A DNA stretch of 64,000 bases from Streptomyces sp. NBC_00708 (GTDB taxonomy: Bacteria > Actinomycetota > Actinomycetes > Streptomycetales > Streptomycetaceae), in the NCBI GenBank assembly GCA_036226585.1, contig CP108997.1, positions 5,084,001 to 5,148,000 on the forward strand, written 5' to 3'. The notes under the pieces were generated by a model. The model was not told where the DNA came from. It worked only from the letters and a program-made list of their open reading frames with translations, and searched no databases. Shown here piece after piece: positions 21,061 to 29,262 of the stretch; within the stretch, counting starts at the first letter, position 1, and every line of letters begins with the position of its first letter. The position numbers and the translations under genes are program-made.

Positions 21061-21897
21061 ATGGCACAGGCAACCATCGGGGACAGCGAGTTCGACCGGG
21101 ACACCGCGGTCACCCTGCGCGAAGAGGGCGTCTACGACGCGGAGCTCTCGGCGGGCTGGACGATCATCCACGCCGTGAACGGCGGCTACCTGCTGGCCAT
21201 GCTCGGCCGCGCGCTCGGTGAGGCCCTGCCCCATCCGGACCCGTTCTCCGTCTCCGCGCACTACCTGACCGCCTCCGTGCCCGGTCCCGCGGTGATCCGC
21301 ACCGAGACCGTCCGCACCGGCCGCACCCTCTCCACCGGACAGGCCTCGCTCTTCCAGTACGCCGAGGACGGCACCGAGGTCGAGCGCATCCGCGTCCTCG
21401 CCACCTACGGGGACCTGGACACCCTGAGCGACGACATCCGCACCTCGGCCAAGCCGCCGGCCATCCCGCCGCGCGAGCACTGCCTGGGCCCGAGCGACGG
21501 CCCGGCGCCGATCCCCGGCAGCTCCGCCATCACCGAGCGGCTGGACATCAAGCTGGACCCGGCGACCATCGGCTGGGCCATCGGGCAGCCTTCGGGCAAG
21601 GGCGAGATGCGCGGCTGGTTCGGGCTCGCCGACGGCCGCGACCCCGACCCGCTCTCCCTGCTGCTCACCGTGGACGCGCTGCCGCCCACCTCGTTCGAGC
21701 TGGGGCTCAAGGGCTGGACGCCGACCATCGAGCTGACCACCCACGTCCGCTGCCGCCCGGCCCCGGGCCCGCTCCGCGTCTCCATCACCACCCGCAACCT
21801 GGCGGGCGGCTTCCTGGAGGAGGACGCGGACGTCTGGGACAGCGCCGACCGCCTGGTCGCCCAGTCCCGTCAGCTGGCCCGCGCCCCGCGCAGCTGA
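21061..21897 (+). CDS. TesB-like acyl-CoA thioesterase
   Basis: The 278-residue protein has the double-hotdog layout of acyl-CoA thioesterase II proteins. The first hotdog contains GWTIIHAVNGGYLLAM with the hot-dog helix; the second includes the conserved HVRCRPAPGPL near the end and STGQASL in the middle. It should hydrolyse acyl-CoA thioesters in the cytoplasm. The ATG at 21061 is preferred; an in-frame GTG at 21046 is possible. A TACAAT hexamer at 21038-21043 would place the transcript start about 10 bp before the ATG, so the leader is very short. It converges with a FabR-like TetR gene. Confidence 0.8.
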   Translation: MAQATIGDSEFDRDTAVTLREEGVYDAELSAGWTIIHAVNGGYLLAMLGRALGEALPHPDPFSVSAHYLTASVPGPAVIRTETVRTGRTLSTGQASLFQYAEDGTEVERIRVLATYGDLDTLSDDIRTSAKPPAIPPREHCLGPSDGPAPIPGSSAITERLDIKLDPATIGWAIGQPSGKGEMRGWFGLADGRDPDPLSLLLTVDALPPTSFELGLKGWTPTIELTTHVRCRPAPGPLRVSITTRNLAGGFLEEDADVWDSADRLVAQSRQLARAPRS

Positions 21898-21913
21898 CGC
21901 GGGTCGCGTTCCT

Positions 21914-21928
21914 CCGGGCCTGGCCCGG
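21914..21928. terminator. Short hairpin between convergent genes
   Basis: CCGGGC and GCCCGG with a 3-nt loop lie in the 45-bp gap between the thioesterase and TetR genes. The T-rich stretch following on the plus strand suits a weak shared terminator. Confidence 0.4.
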
Positions 21929-21942
21929 CCCCGTTCCCTTTC

Positions 21943-22578
21943 TCAGGCGCCCTGTGCCGGCTCGTCGAGCCAGTGCAGGGCGCCGAGTGCGATGAGCCGC
22001 AGCCGGCGCCGGGCGACCCGGGCCACCTGCTCGTCGCCCGCCGGGCCCGCGTCGAGCAGCGCCGACGTGGTGATCACCATGTGGTCGACATAGAGACCGC
22101 CCAGCATCAACAGGTCCTCCTCGGCCCAGCCCTCGGACTCCGGCTCCGCCGCGAGCGCCGCCGCCACCTCCTCGGCGAACAGGTGGAGCTGGGCCGCTAT
22201 GGCCTCGCGAACGGGGCCGACCCCGCCGTGCTGTTCGCGGGCGATGAAGCGGAAGTGGGCGGGCTGCTCCCGTACATGACGCGTGATCAGGTCCACGCTG
22301 CGGTCCAGCCGGATCTCGCTGTCGCCCGTCTCGGCGAGTATCGCGCCGATCATGCCGTGCAGGCTGCCCAGGGTCTGTTCGACCAGGGCCACCCCGAGCG
22401 CGGGCACGCTCTCGAAGTGCCGGTAGAAGGCCGTGGGCGTGACACCGACCGCCCGGGTCACCTCGCGCAGGCCCAGGCTGCTCAGGCTCTGGTGCTCCAG
22501 CAGCCCGAGGGCGGCGTCCAGCAGCGCCTGGCGCGTGCGCAGCTTCTGGTTCTGGCGGATGCCGACGGTGTGACTCAT
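21943..22578 (-). CDS. TetR-family regulator, FabR-like
   Basis: The 211-residue protein has an N-terminal TetR helix-turn-helix: TRQALLDAALGLL, LREVTRAVGVTPTAFYRHF. The sequence from residue 6 to about 75 and the later EQPAHFRFIAREQ block resemble E. coli FabR, the repressor of unsaturated fatty-acid genes. A role in lipid metabolism fits the convergent TesB-like thioesterase, but no ligand or target is proven. It is divergent from a small membrane-protein gene, with two dyad sequences in the 65-bp gap, consistent with autoregulation. Confidence 0.85.
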   Translation of the reverse strand: MSHTVGIRQNQKLRTRQALLDAALGLLEHQSLSSLGLREVTRAVGVTPTAFYRHFESVPALGVALVEQTLGSLHGMIGAILAETGDSEIRLDRSVDLITRHVREQPAHFRFIAREQHGGVGPVREAIAAQLHLFAEEVAAALAAEPESEGWAEEDLLMLGGLYVDHMVITTSALLDAGPAGDEQVARVARRRLRLIALGALHWLDEPAQGA

Positions 22579-22584
22579 GCCATT

Positions 22585-22642
22585 CAGTAAACAACTGTTC
22601 TCCGGGGCGGGGAAGTGTCGTGCGGGTTTAGACTCAAGAGTC
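22585..22642. promoter_or_regulatory. Two dyads in the TetR divergent region
   Basis: CAGTAAACAACTG (22585-22597) is an inverted CAGT/ACTG repeat 7 bp before the TetR gene start. GACTCAAGAGTC (22631-22642) is an inverted GACTC/GAGTC repeat that overlaps a TAGACT -10-like sequence and touches the GTG start of the small membrane protein. They are candidate operators for the divergent pair. Confidence 0.45.
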
Positions 22643-22643
22643 A

Positions 22644-22859
22644 GTGAACACTCGTACTCCGAATGCTCCGCCCGAGAAGAAGTCCGTCCGCACGGAAAGG
22701 CCGAACATGATCGTCCTCGTCGCCGCCCTGCTTCTGCTGGGGATCGTGCTGGGAGCGGTGGCCCAGATCCCTCTTCCGCTGACGCTCGTCCTCGGCGGCC
22801 TCATCGGCTGCTGGCTGCTCGTCTTCGCCGTACGCGAGCGCACGCGCCGCTCGCACTGA
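22644..22859 (+). CDS. Small two-helix membrane protein
   Basis: The 71-residue product has a charged N-terminal tail of about 20 residues, then two hydrophobic segments (about residues 22-39 and 44-62) and a short Arg-rich end (RERTRRSH). This predicts two membrane spans with the termini inside. The GTG start at 22644 would be nearly leaderless after the TAGACT -10-like box at 22629-22634; an in-frame ATG at 22707 is an alternative but would remove the tail. It is divergent from the TetR gene and followed by a DUF4190-type gene. The function is unknown. Confidence 0.6.
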   Translation: MNTRTPNAPPEKKSVRTERPNMIVLVAALLLLGIVLGAVAQIPLPLTLVLGGLIGCWLLVFAVRERTRRSH

Positions 22860-22905
22860 CCCCGCCGCCCGCCGCAACCGCCTCGCACCCGAAGGAGTCC
22901 GCACC

Positions 22906-23280
22906 ATGAGCCACACCGCGTACGCCCGCCGCACCGCTTCCGAGGCCGCTCCCGAGCACGGGGCCGCGCACGAGGCCGGGGCCGCGCACGAGACCGAAGC
23001 CGCGCCCGAGACCGGGGCCGCGCGGCAGCCGGTGGCCGCCGGCCGCCGGGACGCCGACGGGCTCGCCGTCGCCTCCTTCGTGCTGGGCCTGGTCGGGCTG
23101 CTGGTGATGAACATCCTGCTCGGCCCGGCGGCCATCGTGATGGCGCTCATCGCCCTGGCCCGCTCCACCGACCGGCGCGGGCGCGCCTTCCTCGGCCTCG
23201 CGCTCGGCGTCGCCGACCTGGTGATCCTCGCCTTCCTGGTCACCGGAAACGGCACCGTCGCCTGGAGCTTCACGGGCTGA
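22906..23280 (+). CDS. DUF4190-type membrane protein
   Basis: The 124-residue protein has an N-terminal tail of about 50 residues rich in Ala, Glu, His and Pro, encoded by an imperfect 18-bp repeat (units at 22960-22974 and 22978-22992). This is followed by DADGLAVASFVLGLVGLLV and a second hydrophobic span with GRAFLGLALGVADLVILAF. Two or three transmembrane helices with the 'A.ASLVLGL' opening are typical of DUF4190. The role is unknown. It lies 46 bp after the small membrane protein and is probably cotranscribed with it. Confidence 0.7.
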   Translation: MSHTAYARRTASEAAPEHGAAHEAGAAHETEAAPETGAARQPVAAGRRDADGLAVASFVLGLVGLLVMNILLGPAAIVMALIALARSTDRRGRAFLGLALGVADLVILAFLVTGNGTVAWSFTG

Positions 23281-23367
23281 CCGGCCCCGCCAGGCGCGGT
23301 GCGCGGTCCCCGGGACCCCATGCGCCCGGCGTACGCCCCGTCGCGGCCTCGTAGAATCGAGCCCACC

Positions 23368-24537
23368 ATGGCTTACCTCGACCACGCCGCGACCACGCCG
23401 ATGCTTCCCGAGGCGATCGCGGCGATGACCGCGCAGCTCGCCGTCACCGGCAACGCGTCCTCACTCCACGCCGCCGGGCGCCGGGCCCGCCGTACCGTCG
23501 AGGAGTCCCGGGAATCCCTCGCCGACGCCCTCGGCGCACGCCCCAGCGAGGTGGTCTTCACCTCCGGCGGCACCGAGTCGGACAACCTCGCGGTGAAGGG
23601 TCTGTACTGGGCCCGCCGCGACGCCGACCCCCGCCGCACCCGGGTCCTGGCCAGCCCCGTCGAGCACCACGCGGTGCTCGACGCCGTCGACTGGCTCGCC
23701 GCCCACGAGGGCGCCACCGTCGAATACCTCCCCGTCGACCGGTACGGGCGCGTCCACCCCGAGGCGCTGCGCGAGGCCGTCCTGCGCGACCCCGACGACG
23801 TCGCGCTGATCACCGTGATGTGGGCCAACAATGAGATCGGCACCATCCTGCCGGTCCGCGAACTGGCCGAGGTGGCCCGCGAGTTCGGGATCCCGATGCA
23901 CGCCGACGCGGTCCAGGCGTTCGGACAGCTCGATGTGGACTTCGCCGCGTCCGGGCTGGCCGCGATGACCGTCAGCGCGCACAAGATCGGCGGCCCCACC
24001 GGCGTCGGCGCGCTGCTGCTCGGCCGCGAGTACACCCCGGTGCCCGTGCTGCACGGCGGCGGGCAGGAGCGCCATGTCCGCTCCGGCACCCTGGACGTGC
24101 CGGGCATCGCCTCGTTCGCCGTCGCCGGACGGTTCGCCGCCGACCGGCGCGAGGACTTCGCCCGGGAGACCGGCGCCCTGCGCGACCGGCTGGCCGACGC
24201 CGTCCTGGCCCAGGTCCCCGACGCGATCCTGGGCGGCGACCCGGCTCCGGGCGGACGGCTGCCGGCCAACGCGCACTTCACCTTCCCCGGCTGCGAGGGC
24301 GACTCCCTCCTGCTGCTGCTGGACGCCCAGGGCATCGAGTGCTCCACCGGCTCCGCCTGCACGGCCGGGATCGCCCAGCCCAGCCACGTCCTGCTCGCCA
24401 CCGGTACCGACCCGGACCTGGCCCGGGGCACCCTGCGCTTCTCGCTCGGCCACACCTCCACCGAGCAGGACGTCGAGGACGTGGTCCGCGCGATCGGCCC
24501 GGCGGTGGAGCGGGCGAGGTCGGCGGGGCTCAGTTAG
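23368..24537 (+). CDS. Cysteine desulfurase (IscS/NifS family)
   Basis: The 389-residue PLP enzyme removes sulfur from cysteine as a persulfide for tRNA thiolation and Fe-S assembly. YLDHAATTP opens the protein, the PLP lysine is Lys206 in SAHKIGGP and the persulfide cysteine is Cys331 in STGSACTAG; this short loop points to the IscS/NifS group. The ATG at 23368 begins the conserved N-terminus; the 23 residues in frame before it are not family-like. A TAGAAT box at 23352-23357 suggests a nearly leaderless transcript. The nearby mnmA gene, separated by a divergent amidase gene, is its likely sulfur acceptor. Confidence 0.95.
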   Translation: MAYLDHAATTPMLPEAIAAMTAQLAVTGNASSLHAAGRRARRTVEESRESLADALGARPSEVVFTSGGTESDNLAVKGLYWARRDADPRRTRVLASPVEHHAVLDAVDWLAAHEGATVEYLPVDRYGRVHPEALREAVLRDPDDVALITVMWANNEIGTILPVRELAEVAREFGIPMHADAVQAFGQLDVDFAASGLAAMTVSAHKIGGPTGVGALLLGREYTPVPVLHGGGQERHVRSGTLDVPGIASFAVAGRFAADRREDFARETGALRDRLADAVLAQVPDAILGGDPAPGGRLPANAHFTFPGCEGDSLLLLLDAQGIECSTGSACTAGIAQPSHVLLATGTDPDLARGTLRFSLGHTSTEQDVEDVVRAIGPAVERARSAGLS

Positions 24538-24552
24538 GGCCTTTCGTTTGGA

Positions 24553-25233
24553 TCAGGCCTTCTCGGAGGCGGGCGCCGAGGCCGCGCGCCGGACCAGCTC
24601 CATGTAGCGGTCCCAGTCCCAGCCGCGCCCCGGGTCCGTGTGGTCGGCGCCCGGGACCTCCACATGCCCGATGATGTGCTCCCGGTCCACCGGTATCCCG
24701 TACCGCCCGCATATCGCCGCGGTGAGCTTCGCCGACGCCCCGTACATCGCGGCGGTGAAGTCCTGCGGGCGCTCCACGAAGCCCTCGTGCTCGATGCCCA
24801 CACTGCGTTCGTTGTACGAGCGGTTGCCCGCGTGGAACGCCACGTCCAGCTCACGGATCATCTGCGTCACATGCCCGTCCTTGCGCACCACGTAGTGGGC
24901 CGCCGCCTGGTGCCCGGGGTCCTGGAAGGCACGGACCGCGCTGCTGAAGCTGCCCTGCGTGACATGGATGACCACCCGGTCGATCCCGTAGTCGTCGGGG
25001 CGGTCCGCCCGCCGCCAGTTCGCATCCGACGCCGCCACCCAGCGCGCACGCGCGTAGTCCACCGCGCCCGGTGTGCGCGGCTTCTCCACGCCCGGCAGCC
25101 GCCACCAGGCGCGCTTCAGCCGGTCCCGCGCCAGCGCCGCCGTGCCCACGGCCGTGACGGCACCGCCGATCAGCACCGAACGCCGGCTGATCCCGGTCCC
25201 GGTGCCCGCCCCGTCCGTCCCCTTGGTCCCCAT
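24553..25233 (-). CDS. Tat-exported N-acetylmuramoyl-L-alanine amidase
   Basis: The 226-residue protein begins with a twin-arginine signal (SRRSVLIGG, Arg17-Arg18). The mature part is an Amidase_2/PGRP fold: VVIHVTQG supplies the first zinc histidine, HYVVRKDG and VGIEHEG are core strands, and [14 protein letters not shown] carries the second histidine. It should cleave the lactyl-amide bond of peptidoglycan stem peptides outside the membrane. The ATG at 25233 is chosen because the Tat signal starts there; the open frame further upstream lies in the mnmA region. It is convergent with the cysteine desulfurase gene and divergent from mnmA. Confidence 0.9.
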   Translation of the reverse strand: MGTKGTDGAGTGTGISRRSVLIGGAVTAVGTAALARDRLKRAWWRLPGVEKPRTPGAVDYARARWVAASDANWRRADRPDDYGIDRVVIHVTQGSFSSAVRAFQDPGHQAAAHYVVRKDGHVTQMIRELDVAFHAGNRSYNERSVGIEHEGFVERPQDFTAAMYGASAKLTAAICGRYGIPVDREHIIGHVEVPGADHTDPGRGWDWDRYMELVRRAASAPASEKA

Positions 25234-25294
25234 GAGACGGACAACGCTTATCCGCGAGCTTTCGGTTCCCGCCCCCACGTACCCTGGTGGAGCT

Positions 25295-26425
25295 ATGACT
25301 GAGACTCCCCAGCGCCCCCTCCGTGTGCTCGCCGCCATGTCGGGCGGTGTCGACTCCGCCGTCGCCGCGGCCCGCGCCGCCGAGGCGGGCCACGACGTGA
25401 CCGGTGTGCACCTCGCCCTCTCCGCGAACCCGCAGTCCTTCCGGACCGGCGCCCGGGGCTGTTGCACCATCGAGGACTCCCGTGACGCCCGCCGCGCCGC
25501 GGACGTCATCGGCATCCCCTTCTACGTCTGGGACCTGGCGGAACGCTTCCGCGAGGACGTCGTGGAGGACTTCGTCGCCGAGTACGAGGCGGGGCGCACA
25601 CCCAACCCGTGCCTGCGCTGCAACGAGAAGATCAAGTTCGCCGCGCTGCTCGACAAGGCCCTCGCGCTCGGCTTCGACGCGGTGTGCACCGGCCACTACG
25701 CCACGGTGGTCACCGGCGCGGACGGCAACCGCGAGCTGCACCGGGCCTCCGACATGGCCAAGGACCAGAGCTATGTGCTCGGCGTCCTGGACGAGCGCCA
25801 GCTCGCCCACGCCATGTTCCCGCTCGGCGACACCCTCACCACCAAGGACGAGATCCGCGCCGAGGCGGAGCGCCGGGGCCTGGCGGTCGCCAAGAAGCCC
25901 GACAGCCACGACATCTGCTTCATCGCCGACGGCGACACCCAGGGCTTCCTGGCGAACCGCCTCGGCGGCCCGGCCGAGGGCGACATCCTGGACGAGTCCG
26001 GGGCGAAGCTCGGCACCCACGAGGGCGCCTTCGGCTTCACCATCGGCCAGCGCAAGGGCCTGCGCATCGGCCACCCCGCGCCCGACGGCAAGCCGCGCTA
26101 CGTCCTGGACATCTCCCCGGTGAACAACACGGTGACCGTCGGCCCCGCCGAGGCCCTGGACGTCACCGCGCTCACCGCGATCAGGCCCCGCTGGTGCGGT
26201 ACGCCTCCGGCCGGCCCGGGGACGTACACCGCGCAGCTGCGCGCCCACGGCGGCGAGACCGAGGTGACCGCCGAGCTCACCGACGGCGCCCTGCACGTCA
26301 CATTCACCGAGCCGGTCCGGGGCGTGGCCCCCGGCCAGGCGGTCGTCCTGTACGACGGCACCCGGGTGGTCGGCTCCGCGACGATCGCGACGACGGTACG
26401 CCGGGAGCGCGCGGCGGCGGGCTGA
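25295..26425 (+). CDS. mnmA: tRNA-specific 2-thiouridylase
   Basis: The 376-residue enzyme thiolates U34 of Lys, Glu and Gln tRNAs. The PP-loop SGGVDS is at residues 16-21. The catalytic cysteine pair is Cys106 (NPCLRCN) and Cys208 (SHDICFI), GHYAT is at 133-137, and the C-terminal barrel begins after FTIGQRKGL. The ATG at 25295 follows GGTGGAG; the longer frame upstream runs through the divergent promoter region. Sulfur is probably supplied by the cysteine desulfurase encoded at 23.4-24.5 kb. A strong terminator follows. Confidence 0.96.
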   Translation: MTETPQRPLRVLAAMSGGVDSAVAAARAAEAGHDVTGVHLALSANPQSFRTGARGCCTIEDSRDARRAADVIGIPFYVWDLAERFREDVVEDFVAEYEAGRTPNPCLRCNEKIKFAALLDKALALGFDAVCTGHYATVVTGADGNRELHRASDMAKDQSYVLGVLDERQLAHAMFPLGDTLTTKDEIRAEAERRGLAVAKKPDSHDICFIADGDTQGFLANRLGGPAEGDILDESGAKLGTHEGAFGFTIGQRKGLRIGHPAPDGKPRYVLDISPVNNTVTVGPAEALDVTALTAIRPRWCGTPPAGPGTYTAQLRAHGGETEVTAELTDGALHVTFTEPVRGVAPGQAVVLYDGTRVVGSATIATTVRRERAAAG

Positions 26426-26444
26426 GCCCCGTACGCACGAAGAA

Positions 26445-26497
26445 GCCCCGCGCGGCAACGCCCGACCCCAGTACGGGCGTGGCCGCGCGGGGCGTTT
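26445..26497. terminator. Strong bidirectional terminator after mnmA
   Basis: An outer 12-bp stem (26445-26456 with 26482-26493) and an inner 7-bp stem (26458-26464 with 26474-26480) enclose a 9-nt loop, followed by TTTT on the plus strand. The minus strand ends in TTCTTC, so it also serves the convergent hydrolase-fold gene. Confidence 0.9.
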
Positions 26498-26523
26498 TCG
26501 GCCCCCGGTCCGCCCGGCGCCCG

Positions 26524-27324
26524 TCAGGACGCCCGGCGGGCGTACACGTCGCGGCCGAAGAACTCCGCCAGCACCGGGGCGATGACCTGCGGGGCCAGTT
26601 CGCGGGTCTGGCCCGTCAGGGTGCGGTGGCGGCCCCGGGGCAGCGCGTCCGCCAGCTGCCGGCTCGCCGACCGTGCGGTGGCCGAGCTGAAGCCGCCGCA
26701 GACCACCAGGGTCCGGGCCGTGACCGAGGCGAACCGGCCGGCCGGTACCGAGCCGTCGCCCAGCAGCGCGTCGTCGTACGCCAGTGTGTGCGCCACGGAC
26801 TCCAGGGTCCGCCACAGCGGCGCCCGCCGCATCCTGGCGACCGTGGCGGCCGGGATCCCCGTGACGGTCAGGAACAGCTCCACCGCGCCGCCCCGGTCCC
26901 CGGCGGCCAGCAGCCGGTGCAGCCGGGCCGTGCAGTCGGCCTTGAACAGCAGCCCGGCCGGCCCCGGCGTGTACGTCGGCTCGTACACCGCGAGCCGGTC
27001 CGCCGGCAGCCCGGCCGCCTGCGCCTCCAGGGCCAGCGCCCCGCCCGCCCCGACGCCGAACAGCGAGGGCCGCCCGCCCGTCACGGCGGCCAGCGCCGCC
27101 AGGTCGTCGATCTCGCGCTCCACCGCGTACCGCGCGGCGTCCCCGCTGGCGCCCCGGCCGCGCCGGTCGTACGTGACGACCTCGAAGCGCGACGCGAGCA
27201 GGCGGGCGAGCGGCTCCTCGGCCTCCGCCGTGCTCAGGGCCCCGCCGACCAGGACGACCGGCGGGCCCTCGCCCCGGCGCCGGTACGCGATCGAGATGCC
27301 GTCGCTGGAGAGAATCGTGTCCAT
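26524..27324 (-). CDS. Alpha/beta-hydrolase fold protein lacking the catalytic triad
   Basis: The 266-residue protein follows the short alpha/beta-hydrolase pattern: SIAYRRRGEGPPVVLVGGAL, YDRRGRGAS, a nucleophile-elbow region and a C-terminal LAEFF. The elbow reads GVGAG at residues 90-94, so the nucleophile position (92) is Gly instead of Ser. The usual acid position reads VCGG rather than a D-containing turn, and the segment that normally carries the histidine reads GQTREL (Arg241). It therefore looks like a non-enzymatic member of the fold, though misaligned catalytic residues remain possible. It is cytoplasmic and convergent with mnmA. Confidence 0.75.
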   Translation of the reverse strand: MDTILSSDGISIAYRRRGEGPPVVLVGGALSTAEAEEPLARLLASRFEVVTYDRRGRGASGDAARYAVEREIDDLAALAAVTGGRPSLFGVGAGGALALEAQAAGLPADRLAVYEPTYTPGPAGLLFKADCTARLHRLLAAGDRGGAVELFLTVTGIPAATVARMRRAPLWRTLESVAHTLAYDDALLGDGSVPAGRFASVTARTLVVCGGFSSATARSASRQLADALPRGRHRTLTGQTRELAPQVIAPVLAEFFGRDVYARRAS

Positions 27325-27391
27325 GCGAGGGTGGACCGCCGGGCCGTCACGAACTCATCGGCGCCCGCGGAAAATTCTTCCTGACGGTTGG

Positions 27392-27727
27392 TCAGCGCGC
27401 GATCAGCTCCGTGTCGTAGAAGCAGAAGTGGTCCTTGATCGCCGCGACTTCGGCCCTCGGTTCCTCGTACGCCCAGACCAGATCGGCCGCTCCCGGCAGC
27501 GACCAGTAGGAGGCGTCCCCCTTGAACGGACAGTGGGTGCGGGTGTCCGACGGCGTCAGCAGCTCCGTCCGCACGTCCTCGGGCGGCAGGTAGTAGCGGA
27601 CCGGACAGCCGGTCTCGCGCAGGACGAGCGGGCGCCGGCTCTCGGCCAGCAGCAGCCCGTCGCGTACCACGCGTACATGCTCCGTGCCGGGCTCGACGGT
27701 GATGCGGTGTCCTCGGATGGCAGTCAT
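27392..27727 (-). CDS. DUF427 family protein
   Basis: The 111-residue protein is a typical single-domain DUF427: HVRVVRDGLLLAES, RYYLPPEDV, THCPFKGDASYW and AWAYEEP-like VWAYEEPRAEV are the conserved blocks in order. The biochemical role of the family is not established. The ATG at 27727 fits the domain start; the frame extends eight residues further without support. It is divergent from the LOG-like gene, with only 77 bp between the starts. Confidence 0.9.
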   Translation of the reverse strand: MTAIRGHRITVEPGTEHVRVVRDGLLLAESRRPLVLRETGCPVRYYLPPEDVRTELLTPSDTRTHCPFKGDASYWSLPGAADLVWAYEEPRAEVAAIKDHFCFYDTELIAR

Positions 27728-27804
27728 ACCTCTCACAGCCGCTCCGGGCACCGGATTCTTCCCCGGCCGCGGGCCCGCGAGGAACGGGTCGTACCGTGGC
27801 AGCC

Positions 27805-28344
27805 ATGAACATCTGCGTCTTCCTCTCCGCCGCCGACCTCGACGACCGCTACACCGTGCCCGCCCGCGAATTCGCCGAGCTGCTCGGGCGCGGCGGGCAC
27901 ACCCTGGTCTGGGGCGGCTCGGAGAGCGGCCTGATGAAGGTCGTCGCCGACGGCGTCCAGGAGGCGGGCGGGAAGCTGGTCGGCGTCTCGGTGGACTTCC
28001 TCGCCGCCAAGGCGCGGACCGATGCCGACGAGATGGTGATCGCCCGCGACCTCGCCGAGCGCAAGGCGCTCCTCCTCGCGAAGTCCGACGCGGTCGTGAT
28101 CATGGTCGGCGGCACCGGGACGCTCGACGAGGCCACCGAGATCCTGGAGCTGAAGAAGCACGGCAAGCACACCAAGCCGGTCGTCCTGCTCAACACCGCC
28201 GGCTTCTACGACGGCCTCCACGAGCAGTTCCGGCGCATGGAGGACGAGGGCTTCCTGCCGCTCCCGCTGACCGAGCTGGTCTTCTTCGCCGAGGACGGCG
28301 TCGGCGCCCTGGCCTATCTGGAGGAGTGGGCCGGCCTGCAGTGA
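27805..28344 (+). CDS. LOG family protein (Rossmann fold, TIGR00730-like)
   Basis: The 179-residue protein has the LOG arrangement: an N-terminal strand ICVFLSA, LVWGGSESGLMKVVADG with the nucleotide-binding glycine turn, and VGGTGTLDEATE, equivalent to the PGGxGTxxE catalytic motif. The proline before GG is replaced by Val. Family members are cytokinin-riboside-phosphate phosphoribohydrolases or nucleotide hydrolases, so a nucleoside 5'-monophosphate phosphoribohydrolase is plausible. The ATG at 27805 is used; an in-frame GTG at 27796 is possible. Confidence 0.85.
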   Translation: MNICVFLSAADLDDRYTVPAREFAELLGRGGHTLVWGGSESGLMKVVADGVQEAGGKLVGVSVDFLAAKARTDADEMVIARDLAERKALLLAKSDAVVIMVGGTGTLDEATEILELKKHGKHTKPVVLLNTAGFYDGLHEQFRRMEDEGFLPLPLTELVFFAEDGVGALAYLEEWAGLQ

Positions 28345-28386
28345 CGTGACGTACGGGGGCCCGGGGGCGGGTGCGACGATGGGGCC

Positions 28387-29076
28387 ATGTCCACTCACCT
28401 CATCACCGGTGCCGGCTCCGGCATCGGCGCAGCCGTCGCCCGGCGTCTCACCGAGCGCGGCGACGACCTCGTCCTGCTGGCCCGCGACGCGGGCCGCGCC
28501 CGGGAACTGGCCGCGCTCCACCCCGGCGCCCGCACCCTCGTCGGCGACCTCTCCAACCCGGACCGGCTCTCCTGGGCCCTCGCCCAGCAGAGCGTGCCGG
28601 AACGCCTCGACTCGCTGCTGCACATCGCGGGCGTCGTCGAGCTGGGCCCGGTCGGGGAGCTGACCCCCAAGGCCTGGCACGCTCAGCTCAACGCCAACCT
28701 CGTCGCCCCCGCCGAGCTGACCCGCCTCACGCTGCCCCAGCTGCGCGTCGCCCAGGGCCATGTCGTCTTCGTCAACTCCGGCGCCGGGCTCTCCGCGAGC
28801 CCCGAGTGGAGCGCGTACGCCGCCAGCAAGCACGGCCTGAAGGCACTCGCGGACTCGCTGCGCCACGAGGAGCACGGCAACGGCGTCCGCGTCACCTCCG
28901 TCTACCCCGGCCGCACCGCCAGCCCCATGCAGGAGAAGGTCCACCGGCAGGAGGGCAAGGAGTACGACCCCGCCCGCTGGATCGACCCGGAGTCCGTCGC
29001 CACCACGATCCTGATGGCGCTCGACCTGCCCCGCGACGCCGAGGTCAACGACCTCACCGTGCGCCCCGGGCGCTGA
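28387..29076 (+). CDS. Short-chain dehydrogenase/reductase
   Basis: The 229-residue classical SDR has the NAD(P) motif TGAGSGIG at residues 7-14, a DL pair after the second strand (VGDLSN), the HIAGV motif equivalent to NNAG, a catalytic Ser in FVNSGAG and the YAASK tetrad segment near 140. The substrate is unknown. The ATG at 28387 lies 42 bp after the LOG-like gene on the same strand, so they are probably cotranscribed. Confidence 0.92.
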   Translation: MSTHLITGAGSGIGAAVARRLTERGDDLVLLARDAGRARELAALHPGARTLVGDLSNPDRLSWALAQQSVPERLDSLLHIAGVVELGPVGELTPKAWHAQLNANLVAPAELTRLTLPQLRVAQGHVVFVNSGAGLSASPEWSAYAASKHGLKALADSLRHEEHGNGVRVTSVYPGRTASPMQEKVHRQEGKEYDPARWIDPESVATTILMALDLPRDAEVNDLTVRPGR

Positions 29077-29089
29077 TCCCCGGGCCTTA

Positions 29090-29249
29090 CGACCACGCCC
29101 GCGATTGTCGGCGGCGTCACGGCGCCTGGGACCTCCGCCTCCGGCGTTGTCGTCGGTCGCGATGGCTCCGCCATCGCTCCCTCCTCCGCCTTGGATTCGA
29201 AGGCCCCAGGCGCCGCTCCTTCTTCCGCCGACAATCGCGGGCGTGGTCG
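29090..29249. mobile_element. 160-bp MITE-like palindromic element
   Basis: The element begins CGACCACGCCCGCG and ends with the exact reverse complement; the terminal inverted repeats are 25 bp and perfect (29090-29114 with 29225-29249). The trinucleotide TTA flanks both sides (29087-29089 and 29250-29252), like a target-site duplication. Inside, a second 10-bp inverted pair (29121-29130 with 29205-29214) and an 8-bp hairpin (GCGATGGC/GCCATCGC, 29158-29165 with 29169-29176) make the whole element foldable into one long structure. No transposase reading frame fits. It lies between the SDR gene and the MetE-like gene. Confidence 0.75.
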
Positions 29250-29262
29250 TTACCCTTCTCGC

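Noticed and set aside
22960..22992. CRISPR-like or mini-satellite repeat
   Set aside because: Only two imperfect in-frame units encoding Ala/Glu/His; it is a coding low-complexity tail, and no repeat-spacer array exists anywhere in the window.
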